13,676 nt of DNA, from the NCBI GenBank assembly GCA_964631125.1, contig CAZVYN010000097.1, positions 1 to 13,676 on the forward strand. Reading direction: 5' to 3'. This document shows, one piece after another, positions 7,258 through 13,676 of this stretch; positions within the stretch are counted from its first letter, which is position 1, and each line of letters begins with the position of its first letter. Position numbers and translations under genes: made by a program. This stretch comes from CAZVYN01 sp964631125. GTDB lineage: Bacteria > Eisenbacteria > RBG-16-71-46 > CAIMUX01. The notes under the pieces are model-generated. The model did no database searches. It was not told the DNA's origin and saw only the letters and a program-made list of their open reading frames with translations.

Positions 7258-8460
7258 ATGCGGGATCGGATCCTCCACCTCGCGGACCTGCACCTGGGTG
7301 AACGACACGAGTATCTTGGGACGAAGGCGGCGGCCCGCTGCATCGAAGCCGACGGCGTCTTGGCGCGCATCGTCGCCCTGGCGCTCGCGCCCGACTCGCG
7401 AATCGGCGGCGTCATCATCGCGGGCGATCTCTTCGACCGGCACGATCCTCCGCACGCGCTCATCGAGTCGACGATCTCGCAGCTCACGTCGCTGACACCG
7501 GCCGGGATCCATCTGCTGACCGTGCCGGGGAATCACGACGAGTACAGCTACCCCGACTCGGTCTACCGGCGCTACGGAACACGCTGGCCCGGAACGTTGG
7601 TCACTCTTCCGAAGACGACGCGGGTCGCCACCTGGGACTTCGGCGCCGGCGCCATCGACCTGTACGCCATGGCCTACGTGGCGGGACGGAGCAAGCCGCC
7701 GTACGACGAGATCACGCTGGAAGCGAGTGAGATCGGGGCCGACGCCGCGCGCGCGATCTGCGTACTGCACGGCTCGCTCGACGCGAACTGGTCCGATCGT
7801 TCGATCCCGCTCACCTCCGAGAAGTTGACCCGGAGCGGCTTCGACTACGTGGCGCTCGGACACATCCACAAACCGATGGAGCGAAGGCTCGGCCCGGGCT
7901 GGATCGCCTATCCCGGCAGGATCGAGGGAGGGAGTTTCGACGATCCGGGCGGCGCCGCGTTGCTCGTGCTGGAGACGCACGGGCTCGGCATCACGCCGAC
8001 CCGCGAACCGTTCGAGAGCCGCAGAATCGAGACGGTCACGATGGATCTCTCCGGCCTGGTCTCGGCCGAGGAACTGGATTCGCGTCTCGAAGCGCTCGCG
8101 CGCGAGGACGGCGGACGCATCCTGCGAGTGAAGCTTCTCGGACTGGCCGGCTTCCCCGTGGACTCGGAGCGAGTGCGCACGCGCTGGGGCGGTTGGTTCT
8201 TCCATCTGGAGCTGGAGGACTCGAGTCTCGGCGCCGCCGCCTCGGTCGGCGAACTGGACCGGTGGGCCGAGGCGCGGACGGTGCGCGGCGGCTTCGTGCG
8301 CAGAGCGCAGGCGGAGATCGCCGCCGCCGCCACCGAAGACGAACAGATGGCGCGCACCGCGGCGCTGCGCTTCGGGCTGGCGGCTTTTCGCGGCGACGGC
8401 GGCGACGGCGGCGACGGCGGCGGCGCTGAGGTGGCCGATGCGGCCGGGGTGCGTCCGTGA
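7258..8460 (+). CDS. SbcD/Mre11-like DNA repair exonuclease (YhaO-type)
   Basis: Predicted protein of 400 aa. The calcineurin-like phosphoesterase motifs are all present in order: DLH (Asp10, His12), GDLFD (Asp57, Asp60), GNHD (Asn92, His93), His171 in VLHGSL and GHIH (His202, His204). These bind two metal ions, usually Mn2+, and cut DNA ends. The C-terminal part (about 255-375) resembles the capping region of this family. Together with the next gene, whose product is a Rad50-like ATPase, it should form a nuclease complex for processing double-strand breaks or blocked DNA ends in the cytoplasm. I prefer YhaO over SbcD because of the YhaN-like partner. The tail contains a Gly/Asp repeat (379-390) encoded by a 9-bp tandem repeat. 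The ATG at 7258 is preceded by GGAG and GAGG sequences 8 to 13 nt away. If the upstream GTG of the next gene is used, the two genes overlap by 4 nt and are translationally coupled. Confidence 0.93.
   Translation: MRDRILHLADLHLGERHEYLGTKAAARCIEADGVLARIVALALAPDSRIGGVIIAGDLFDRHDPPHALIESTISQLTSLTPAGIHLLTVPGNHDEYSYPDSVYRRYGTRWPGTLVTLPKTTRVATWDFGAGAIDLYAMAYVAGRSKPPYDEITLEASEIGADAARAICVLHGSLDANWSDRSIPLTSEKLTRSGFDYVALGHIHKPMERRLGPGWIAYPGRIEGGSFDDPGGAALLVLETHGLGITPTREPFESRRIETVTMDLSGLVSAEELDSRLEALAREDGGRILRVKLLGLAGFPVDSERVRTRWGGWFFHLELEDSSLGAAASVGELDRWAEARTVRGGFVRRAQAEIAAAATEDEQMARTAALRFGLAAFRGDGGDGGDGGGAEVADAAGVRP
8392..8418 (+). repeat. Three tandem copies of a 9-bp repeat in the nuclease gene tail
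   Basis: GGCGACGGC occurs three times in a row (8392-8400, 8401-8409, 8410-8418), with a degenerate fourth copy to 8427. It encodes a Gly-Asp-Gly repeat. The unit is a multiple of three, so copy-number change would keep the reading frame. The stretch lies in a poorly conserved tail. Confidence 0.85.
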
Positions 8461-8480
8461 TCGCGCCGGTGAGCCCGTCG

Positions 8481-11400
8481 ATGAAGGCCCCGTCGTTGCG
8501 TTGGGTCCGACTCACGTTGGCCGGCTTCGGCGCGTACGAGCAGCCGACGACCTTCGACTTCCCCGAGGGGCCTGCCGTCTGGATCGCGCCGAACGAATCG
8601 GGCAAGAGCACGCTGGCCCACGGCATCGCCGCCGTCCTCTTCGGACTTCCCGGCGTGACCGATCCGACTCGCTTCGGCGCCGGCCGCTTCCGCTCCTTCG
8701 GACATCCCGACGCTTTCTTCGGCGAGCTCGAGTGGCGTGAAGGCGAGACGGGCGTCACGCTGCACCGCCGCTTCGACACGCACCGCGTGACCTGGACCGA
8801 CGAACGCAACGGACAGCGCACGGTGGTCTTCGAGGGGGAGCACAATCCGCAGGCGCGATCGTCCGCCGGCTCCGCGTTCGCCCGGCTCTTGCGCGAGCGG
8901 CTCGGCATCTCCGACCTCGATCTCTTCCTGGAGACCTTTTGCCTGGCGCAACCGCTGACGCACGGCGAGAGCCTCAGCCACGAGTTGCAGCACCTGATCT
9001 CGGGCAGCCGCGCCACACGCGTCGACGAAGTGTTGGGGCGACTGTTCGCGCGTCTGAAGGAACGGACGAAGGCGACCGGCGACCTCGGTGTGGCGCGTCC
9101 CGGCACATCGAAGGCGGTGAACCAGACGAAGGACGGTCTGCTCGAACAGGCGGTGCAGCGGTTCGCGCGCCTGCGACAGGACTTCGAAGAGGGAAGGAAT
9201 CAACTCGACGGTCTCAACGCGCAGAACGAGGAGCTGGAAGCGTCGGCCGCGCGCCGACAGGAACTCGTGCGGTCGATCGAGGAGCGCACCGGCCGGCTCG
9301 AGGTTCTGCGCCGTTGGCTCGACACGAACGACGACCGCCGGCGACGACGAGAGCGGGTCGAGCGATCGGAGACGGCGGGGCGCGAATCGTCCGCGCTGGC
9401 CAAGGAACGGGCGGAACTCGAGCTTCGTCTGCGCACCGAGTTCCCCGCCTTTGCCCAGGCGCCCGCGGATCTCGGGGCCCGTCTGGAGACCTTGGAGCGA
9501 GCCGCCGAGGCGCGAGAGCGCGGCAAGCACGACCGGATGGAGCGAGCCGCCGAGCGCAGGCGCCTCGGTCTGGACGCGAACGCCGCGGAAGCTCGACTCC
9601 AGAACGAGTTCGGCGACGTGCGTGGACGCTCCGACCTGGCGGAGTTGCGCGCGCGGCTCGAAGAGGCGACGGCGCGGAGCGCCGCGCGTCGGGAGCGACG
9701 GGTCGAAGCCGAGAGAGAAATCGAATCGATGCGCGCCCGGCTCTCCAGCGTCGAGTCGACGGGACATCGTTGTGAGGAGTTGCGCAGCGCCGCCCACGCG
9801 ATCACCGAGGACCTGCAGCGCCTGCGCCAGATCGAGGCGCGGCGACTGGAGATCGAGAGCGCGACCGAAGGGGAGCGTTTCCTGGAGTCCGAGGGGCGTC
9901 TCGAACTGCTGCGTGAGAAACATCAGCTAGAGCAGTCACAACGTGAGACCGGCGGGCGACTGCGCGAGACGCGGGCGGAACTGGCGGCGGCGGAAGAGCG
10001 CTCGGTGCGCCCCTCGGTCTCGACCCGCTCGTCCGCCTCCGGGGGAGGCTTCGCCGCGATCCCGATCTGGGTTGGTCTGCTCGTCGCGGCGCTGGCAGGC
10101 GCCGTCGTCTACTTCGCGGCCGATGGGAATTTCGCACTCGGGCTGAGCGCGGCCGGAGTCGCGATCGCGCTCTTCGTCGGCGCCCGTGCGATCGCGGATC
10201 GCGCCGGCGCCCGCGGGGCGGTGAGGACCGAGACGTCGGCGCAGACCGCTCCCGACGGCGAGCAGGGGAATGCGTTGCTGGCCGTCGAGGCGCTGCGCTC
10301 CCAGATGGAAAAGCTGCGTGCGGAGGAGAAGCGCCTGGCCGTGCGCATGGACTCCTTGCGCCAGAGTCTCGGTCCGTTCCGTGAGATGACGGCGACAGAG
10401 CTGGCGACGTTCGAGGAGCGGTGGCGGCTTCTGGCGGAGGAGACCCAGCGTCTCTCGAGCGAGCGGGATCAGCGGCTGCGCTCGCGTCTGGGCCTCGTCG
10501 CGGTCTCGGACTGGGAGGAGGTCTTGGTCGAGCGGCTGCCCGCCGTGGCGCGCGATCTGGTCGCCCCCGGCGTTGTGTCGCGCCTCTCCCCCGATACCGA
10601 CCCGCCGGCCACCCTGGGCGAGATGGCGGCGTGGCTCGAGTCGCTCGATCCCTCCTCTTGGGATCGCTGGCGAGAGGACGAGAGTGCGGCCGAGGAACTG
10701 CGCCACAAGTTGGAGTCGCTCGACGACGAGGCGAGGCGGCTGCGCGTCGAAGAGGATGGGGCGGACTCAGTCGAGCGACTGCGGGAACGGTACCTGCCGT
10801 TCACGCTCGCGTCGGATCCGGCCCGTGTCATCGAGCTCCAGGGAGAAGCCGCCGCGGTCGAGCGCCAACTCCAGACATCGCGACTGCAATTGGCGGCGCT
10901 GCCCGATCCGTCGGCGGAGGACGCCGCGAGCGTGGCCGAAGAGCGCCTGGAGTCGGAGGCGTGGGAAGCGGTGCGCGCCGTCTGGCCGTGCGATCGACCG
11001 GCCGAGCCGCTCGAGGAGTGGGCGCGCGCGCAGCGCGGGCTCGAGCAACCGGCGCGGGAGGCCCGCCAGCGATTGGAAGAGAAGACGACTTCGACGGAGC
11101 GCCTGCTCCGTTCCTTGGGGCTGGAAACCGAGGCGCAACGCGCCGCGCAGGAAATCGAGGAGCGCGCGGCGCTCGGCGCGGTCGTGCTCGAACTGAGCGG
11201 CCTGGAGGAGCGCGAGCCCCTCTTGGCCGGCGCACGCGACCTGACCGATCCCTTGGAGCGCGCGCAGCGGTTGCATGATCTGGCGATGCGCGAACAGCAG
11301 TCGCTCGACGCCGAGAAGAAGGCGCGAGAGACCGAGGAAGAGAACACGCGCCGGATCCTCCGCTCACGCGCGTCGCTGGAGGGAGCGCGTCCGGCCAACC

Positions 11401-11933
11401 TGGCGCACGTCGAGCTGGAGATCGCGAGCGGCGAGGCGGAGCTGGCGCGACTGCGGCGCGAGATCGAGGGGGTCCGCTTGGCCCACCGTTGGGTCGCAGA
11501 GGCGGCGCACGAGTATCAAGCCGAGTACCGCGGAGAGTTGGAGGCGAAGATCACGGAGTCGTTCCAGAAGCTGACCGGCACGACCGGTCGCTCGGTCGAG
11601 ATCGCCGCCGATTTCGGTCTCTCGCTCCGGCGGTCCAACGGCGCGCCGCTCGCGATGGAGCAGCTCTCGCAAGGGGCGCGCGACCAGTTGGTGCTGGCGG
11701 TTCGTCTGGCGCTGGCCGATCTCCTGGCCGGCGCGGTCCCGCTGCCGCTCGTCTTCGACGACCCGTTCGTCCACTTCGACTCCACTCGGCGCGTGCGACT
11801 GCGCAGCTCGCTGCAGAGTCTGTCGCGGGATCGCCAGTGGATCCTGCTCAGCTACGACGACGATTTCGCCACCTGGGGCCGGCCGCTCGCCGTCGAACGA
11901 AGCGCGGGAGTAAGATCCGCCGGGCCTGTCTGA
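8481..11933 (+). CDS. Rad50/SbcC-like ATPase with central transmembrane hairpin (YhaN-type)
   Basis: Predicted protein of 1150 aa, the ATPase partner of the preceding nuclease. The N-terminal ATP-binding half carries Walker A as APNESGKS (36-43). The C-terminal half has the ABC signature LSQGA (from 1062), Walker B LPLVFDD (1088-1094) and the D-loop region PFVHFD. Between them lie long coiled coils rich in Glu, Arg, Leu and Ala (about 210-505 and 590-1010). The centre has no CxxC zinc hook; the only Cys are isolated. Instead, two hydrophobic stretches (about 527-547 and 551-568) are joined by a short loop and flanked by Arg, which fits an inner-membrane hairpin with both coils in the cytoplasm. 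As I recall, YhaN of Bacillus subtilis has a similar plan. The usual His after Walker B is replaced in LLSYDDD by Tyr1125. Start: ATG 8481 has a GGTGAG 7 nt upstream and begins close to the first conserved strand; the GTG at 8457, overlapping the nuclease stop, would add 8 residues and is possible. Confidence 0.92.
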   Translation: MKAPSLRWVRLTLAGFGAYEQPTTFDFPEGPAVWIAPNESGKSTLAHGIAAVLFGLPGVTDPTRFGAGRFRSFGHPDAFFGELEWREGETGVTLHRRFDTHRVTWTDERNGQRTVVFEGEHNPQARSSAGSAFARLLRERLGISDLDLFLETFCLAQPLTHGESLSHELQHLISGSRATRVDEVLGRLFARLKERTKATGDLGVARPGTSKAVNQTKDGLLEQAVQRFARLRQDFEEGRNQLDGLNAQNEELEASAARRQELVRSIEERTGRLEVLRRWLDTNDDRRRRRERVERSETAGRESSALAKERAELELRLRTEFPAFAQAPADLGARLETLERAAEARERGKHDRMERAAERRRLGLDANAAEARLQNEFGDVRGRSDLAELRARLEEATARSAARRERRVEAEREIESMRARLSSVESTGHRCEELRSAAHAITEDLQRLRQIEARRLEIESATEGERFLESEGRLELLREKHQLEQSQRETGGRLRETRAELAAAEERSVRPSVSTRSSASGGGFAAIPIWVGLLVAALAGAVVYFAADGNFALGLSAAGVAIALFVGARAIADRAGARGAVRTETSAQTAPDGEQGNALLAVEALRSQMEKLRAEEKRLAVRMDSLRQSLGPFREMTATELATFEERWRLLAEETQRLSSERDQRLRSRLGLVAVSDWEEVLVERLPAVARDLVAPGVVSRLSPDTDPPATLGEMAAWLESLDPSSWDRWREDESAAEELRHKLESLDDEARRLRVEEDGADSVERLRERYLPFTLASDPARVIELQGEAAAVERQLQTSRLQLAALPDPSAEDAASVAEERLESEAWEAVRAVWPCDRPAEPLEEWARAQRGLEQPAREARQRLEEKTTSTERLLRSLGLETEAQRAAQEIEERAALGAVVLELSGLEEREPLLAGARDLTDPLERAQRLHDLAMREQQSLDAEKKARETEEENTRRILRSRASLEGARPANLAHVELEIASGEAELARLRREIEGVRLAHRWVAEAAHEYQAEYRGELEAKITESFQKLTGTTGRSVEIAADFGLSLRRSNGAPLAMEQLSQGARDQLVLAVRLALADLLAGAVPLPLVFDDPFVHFDSTRRVRLRSSLQSLSRDRQWILLSYDDDFATWGRPLAVERSAGVRSAGPV

Positions 11934-11961
11934 CCCAGGGATTCAGGGAGTGATGCGCGGC

Positions 11962-11968
11962 AAAGGAG
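11962..11968 (+). promoter_or_regulatory. Ribosome binding site that fixes the barrel protein start
   Basis: AAAGGAG ends 5 nt before the ATG at 11974. It supports this start over the GTG at 11950 and the ATG at 11953, which lie only a few bases from their nearest purine-rich sequence. Confidence 0.65.
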
Positions 11969-11973
11969 TGCCC

Positions 11974-13557
11974 ATGTCGGAGCCGAGGGATGGCGGCCGT
12001 TTCGGCGCCGTGGCGCTGGCGAGTGCGATCGCGATGACGTTTTCCGCGCTCGCCGCCTTCCAGGCGGACGCGCAGAGTTCCGCGCCGGAAACGGAGAAGA
12101 CGCCCCCGTCCAGCGCGCCGGCGGCGCCGGGTCCGCGCTCTCGACTGACCTTGCGCGGCGAGTTCACCACTTCCACTTTCGCGCAGAAGAACTTCTCTCT
12201 CGGCGCGTCGACCGTGCTGCCGGCCCCGGTGAGCGATTTCGACGCCTTCTGGACCCAAGAGCTGCGCCTCTATCCGCGCTTGATCCTGTCGGACGATCTG
12301 AACGTGAATCTGCGGACGACCTTCGCCTCGGGCCTCTGGGGCTTCGATGACACGCCGAACGAAGCCAACGGAGACTCGCCTCGCTCCCGTCGCTTCTTCG
12401 AGATGCGAGTCTCGTGGGCCTACCTCTCCTACCAGCATCACGGTTCGCGCACGCGGTGGTACCTGGGCCGCCAGCGGTTCGGGATGGGACACTCGCTCGT
12501 CCTCGACGCCAACGCGCCCGGCCTCCAGATCTATCGCGACTTCGGTCGGAACTCCGCGCTGCAGCTCGCCTTCGCAAAGGAGATGGAAGGCGCCGACGGT
12601 CTGAGCGACGCGAACGCGACCTCGCGCGGAGGAGGCGACGGCCGCGACGCCGATCTCTATCTGGCCGAGTGGAAGACCGAACGCGAGAGCTTCACCTTCA
12701 ATCCGTTCTACGCCTACTACCTCGACCGTGGAAACGCCGACGGCGCCACGCTCCTCCCCGATGGGCTCGACTACTCGCAGGCGCGCTTCCGTCCCAACAT
12801 CTCGCAGGCGACGGTGATGGGGGTCGCGCTGAGCGGACGGCGCGGGCCGCTTCGCCTCGAGCTGGAGTACGACAAGTTGAGTGGCAAAGACCGGGTGCAG
12901 AATCTGGACTCCGGCCCGGGCGAGCGACTCGACATCAACAACGGTGACCTGACCGGGAGCAATCTCTACGGACGCCTCTCGGTCGTGGGCTCGCGGTTGG
13001 AGTTGGGCGGGACGATCGGCATGGGCTCGGGCGATCCCGATCCCCGCACCGGCGAGGGGAACATCAACGGCCTTCGCACCGATGGCTATTTCTATCTGAC
13101 CGAGATCTGGGAGGACACGATCTCCTCCGACGAAGAAGGCATCGCGCCGGGCGGCCTGGGAGCGTCGCGCTTCCGCGGATATCGCGGGCTGGAGAACACG
13201 AAGGTGTACCAGGGGCACGCGGCGATCCGGCTGCGGCACAACCTGCGCGTCTTCGGATCGTTCTCGATGCTGCGTTCCACCGAGGCGCTGCAACGCTGGA
13301 GCGATCTCAACGCGGACGGCCGCATCTCCGCCGACGAGTATGGCGGCGCTCCTTCCACTGAGTTGGGGAGCGAGATCGACGCACGCATCGACTGGACGAT
13401 CGACGAGAAGATCTTCGTCGCGCTGCGCGGAGGGATGTTCTTCCCGCGCGCCGCGGTCGGGCTCCTGATGTTCGGCACGGAGCGATTCCAGGAGCAGGCG
13501 CGAGAGATGCGTCTGACGGTCCGGGTGCCGATCTCGGAGTTCTCGCTGGGAGGATGA
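11974..13557 (+). CDS. Outer-membrane beta-barrel protein, alginate-export/porin-like
   Basis: Predicted protein of 527 aa. Residues 1-34 form a signal peptide (cleavage near ADA-Q), followed by a Pro/Ser/Ala-rich spacer. The rest alternates short amphipathic strands and polar loops, as in outer-membrane barrels. The pattern LGRQRFGMGHSLVLDANAPG (164-183) recalls the GRQ segment of alginate-export-like porins, but the family assignment is tentative and the transported substrate unknown. A loop at 444-455 reads DLNADGRISADE, which matches every position of a canonical EF-hand calcium loop. The C-terminus ends in SLGG; many barrel proteins end in an aromatic residue, and here the last Phe is five from the end. 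The start at 11974 follows AAAGGAG by 5 nt; in-frame starts at 11950 and 11953 would put extra residues before the signal peptide. It is last in the five-gene unit, 40 nt after the ATPase stop with no terminator between, and is followed by a hairpin. Confidence 0.8.
   Translation: MSEPRDGGRFGAVALASAIAMTFSALAAFQADAQSSAPETEKTPPSSAPAAPGPRSRLTLRGEFTTSTFAQKNFSLGASTVLPAPVSDFDAFWTQELRLYPRLILSDDLNVNLRTTFASGLWGFDDTPNEANGDSPRSRRFFEMRVSWAYLSYQHHGSRTRWYLGRQRFGMGHSLVLDANAPGLQIYRDFGRNSALQLAFAKEMEGADGLSDANATSRGGGDGRDADLYLAEWKTERESFTFNPFYAYYLDRGNADGATLLPDGLDYSQARFRPNISQATVMGVALSGRRGPLRLELEYDKLSGKDRVQNLDSGPGERLDINNGDLTGSNLYGRLSVVGSRLELGGTIGMGSGDPDPRTGEGNINGLRTDGYFYLTEIWEDTISSDEEGIAPGGLGASRFRGYRGLENTKVYQGHAAIRLRHNLRVFGSFSMLRSTEALQRWSDLNADGRISADEYGGAPSTELGSEIDARIDWTIDEKIFVALRGGMFFPRAAVGLLMFGTERFQEQAREMRLTVRVPISEFSLGG
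13303..13338 (+). other. EF-hand calcium-binding loop coded within the barrel protein
   Basis: The twelve codons give DLNADGRISADE. Positions 1, 3 and 5 are Asp, Asn and Asp, position 6 is Gly, position 8 is Ile and position 12 is Glu, which is the canonical calcium-ligand pattern. It lies between two likely strands, so probably in a loop of the barrel. Only one such loop is obvious. Confidence 0.7.
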
Positions 13558-13588
13558 AACGAGCCGCCGCCTTCAGCGGCGGCTCGTT
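13558..13588 (+). terminator. Hairpin terminator of the five-gene plus-strand unit
   Basis: Bases 13558-13570 and 13576-13588 are perfect reverse complements: a 13-bp, mostly G/C stem with a 5-nt loop (CTTCA). It starts directly after the TGA stop of the barrel gene. The stem is followed by C/T-rich sequence with few consecutive T, so it is a strong hairpin with a weak tail. Confidence 0.8.
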
Positions 13589-13676
13589 CCCTCACCCTCT
13601 CTCTCCCCAACCTGGAGCTCGCGCCCTACCTCACCACCAACACCCTCACACTCTCCCCTCCACCATCGGCGCGAGC
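13589..13676. other. Pyrimidine-rich sequence after the terminator, no gene seen
   Basis: These 88 bases up to the end of the window are rich in CCCTC, CTCTC and CCACC on the plus strand. I see no start with a ribosome binding site and no further hairpin. The character resembles the C/T-rich sequence beyond the terminator at the other end of the window, read in the direction of transcription. Confidence 0.5.

Noticed and set aside
7908..9923. 671-codon open frame on the minus strand opposite the nuclease and ATPase genes
   Set aside because: It spans the junction of two plus-strand genes with clear motifs. Its product has no recognisable domain and is Arg-rich low-complexity, as expected for an antisense frame in high-GC DNA.
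11848..13293. 481-codon open frame on the minus strand opposite the barrel gene
   Set aside because: Antisense to a gene with a signal peptide and good ribosome binding site. No motif, and it crosses the gap between two genes.
1..13676. CRISPR array, tRNA, rRNA, transposon or integration site
   Set aside because: I found no regularly spaced direct repeats, no tRNA-like cloverleaf or rRNA sequence, no transposase motif and no paired terminal repeats on either strand by eye.

Overview
The window is 13.7 kb of high-GC, gene-dense bacterial DNA. It looks Gram-negative: it encodes a TonB-type C-terminal domain, a predicted outer-membrane barrel and several exported proteins. Strong Shine-Dalgarno sites occur, and several probable starts are GTG or TTG. 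A KhpA-type RNA chaperone, a HEAT-repeat/cyclophilin fusion and a YhaO/YhaN-like nuclease-ATPase pair together suggest a non-model lineage, for example an FCB-group, Eisenbacteria-, Gemmatimonadota- or Myxococcota-like bacterium. That placement is inference only; no marker gene in the window fixes it. A run of 28 G at the very start suggests that base 1 is a contig end.

Layout. (1) 1-143 is low-complexity, purine-rich sequence without a gene. (2) 144-178 is a strong hairpin, the probable terminator of the minus-strand unit. (3) The minus-strand unit is khpA (3329-3024) followed 19 nt later by a two-domain M16 zinc peptidase with a signal peptide (3004-167). (4) 3330-3518 is a divergent promoter region. 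(5) A plus-strand unit of five closely packed genes runs from 3519 to 13557: exported HEAT-repeat/cyclophilin protein, TPR/TonB_C protein, SbcD/YhaO-type nuclease, SbcC/YhaN-type ATPase and outer-membrane barrel protein. Gaps are 20 to 40 nt, and the nuclease-ATPase junction overlaps by 4 nt if the upstream GTG is used. (6) 13558-13588 is a perfect 13-bp hairpin that ends the unit, followed by pyrimidine-rich sequence to the end of the window.

How the genes may work together. Two themes are mixed in the plus-strand unit. One is the cell envelope: proline isomerisation and protein scaffolding in the periplasm, TonB-like contact and an outer-membrane barrel. The other is DNA end processing by an Mre11/Rad50-like pair. 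The ATPase has no CxxC zinc hook. In the middle of its coiled coil, where a hook would be, it has two hydrophobic helices, which implies that this nuclease complex is attached to the inner membrane. That would give a physical link between the DNA-repair pair and the envelope genes around it. This link is the most interesting idea in the window, but it is inferred from sequence features and gene order, not shown. The two minus-strand genes (RNA chaperone, periplasmic peptidase) are probably co-transcribed and face the other way.
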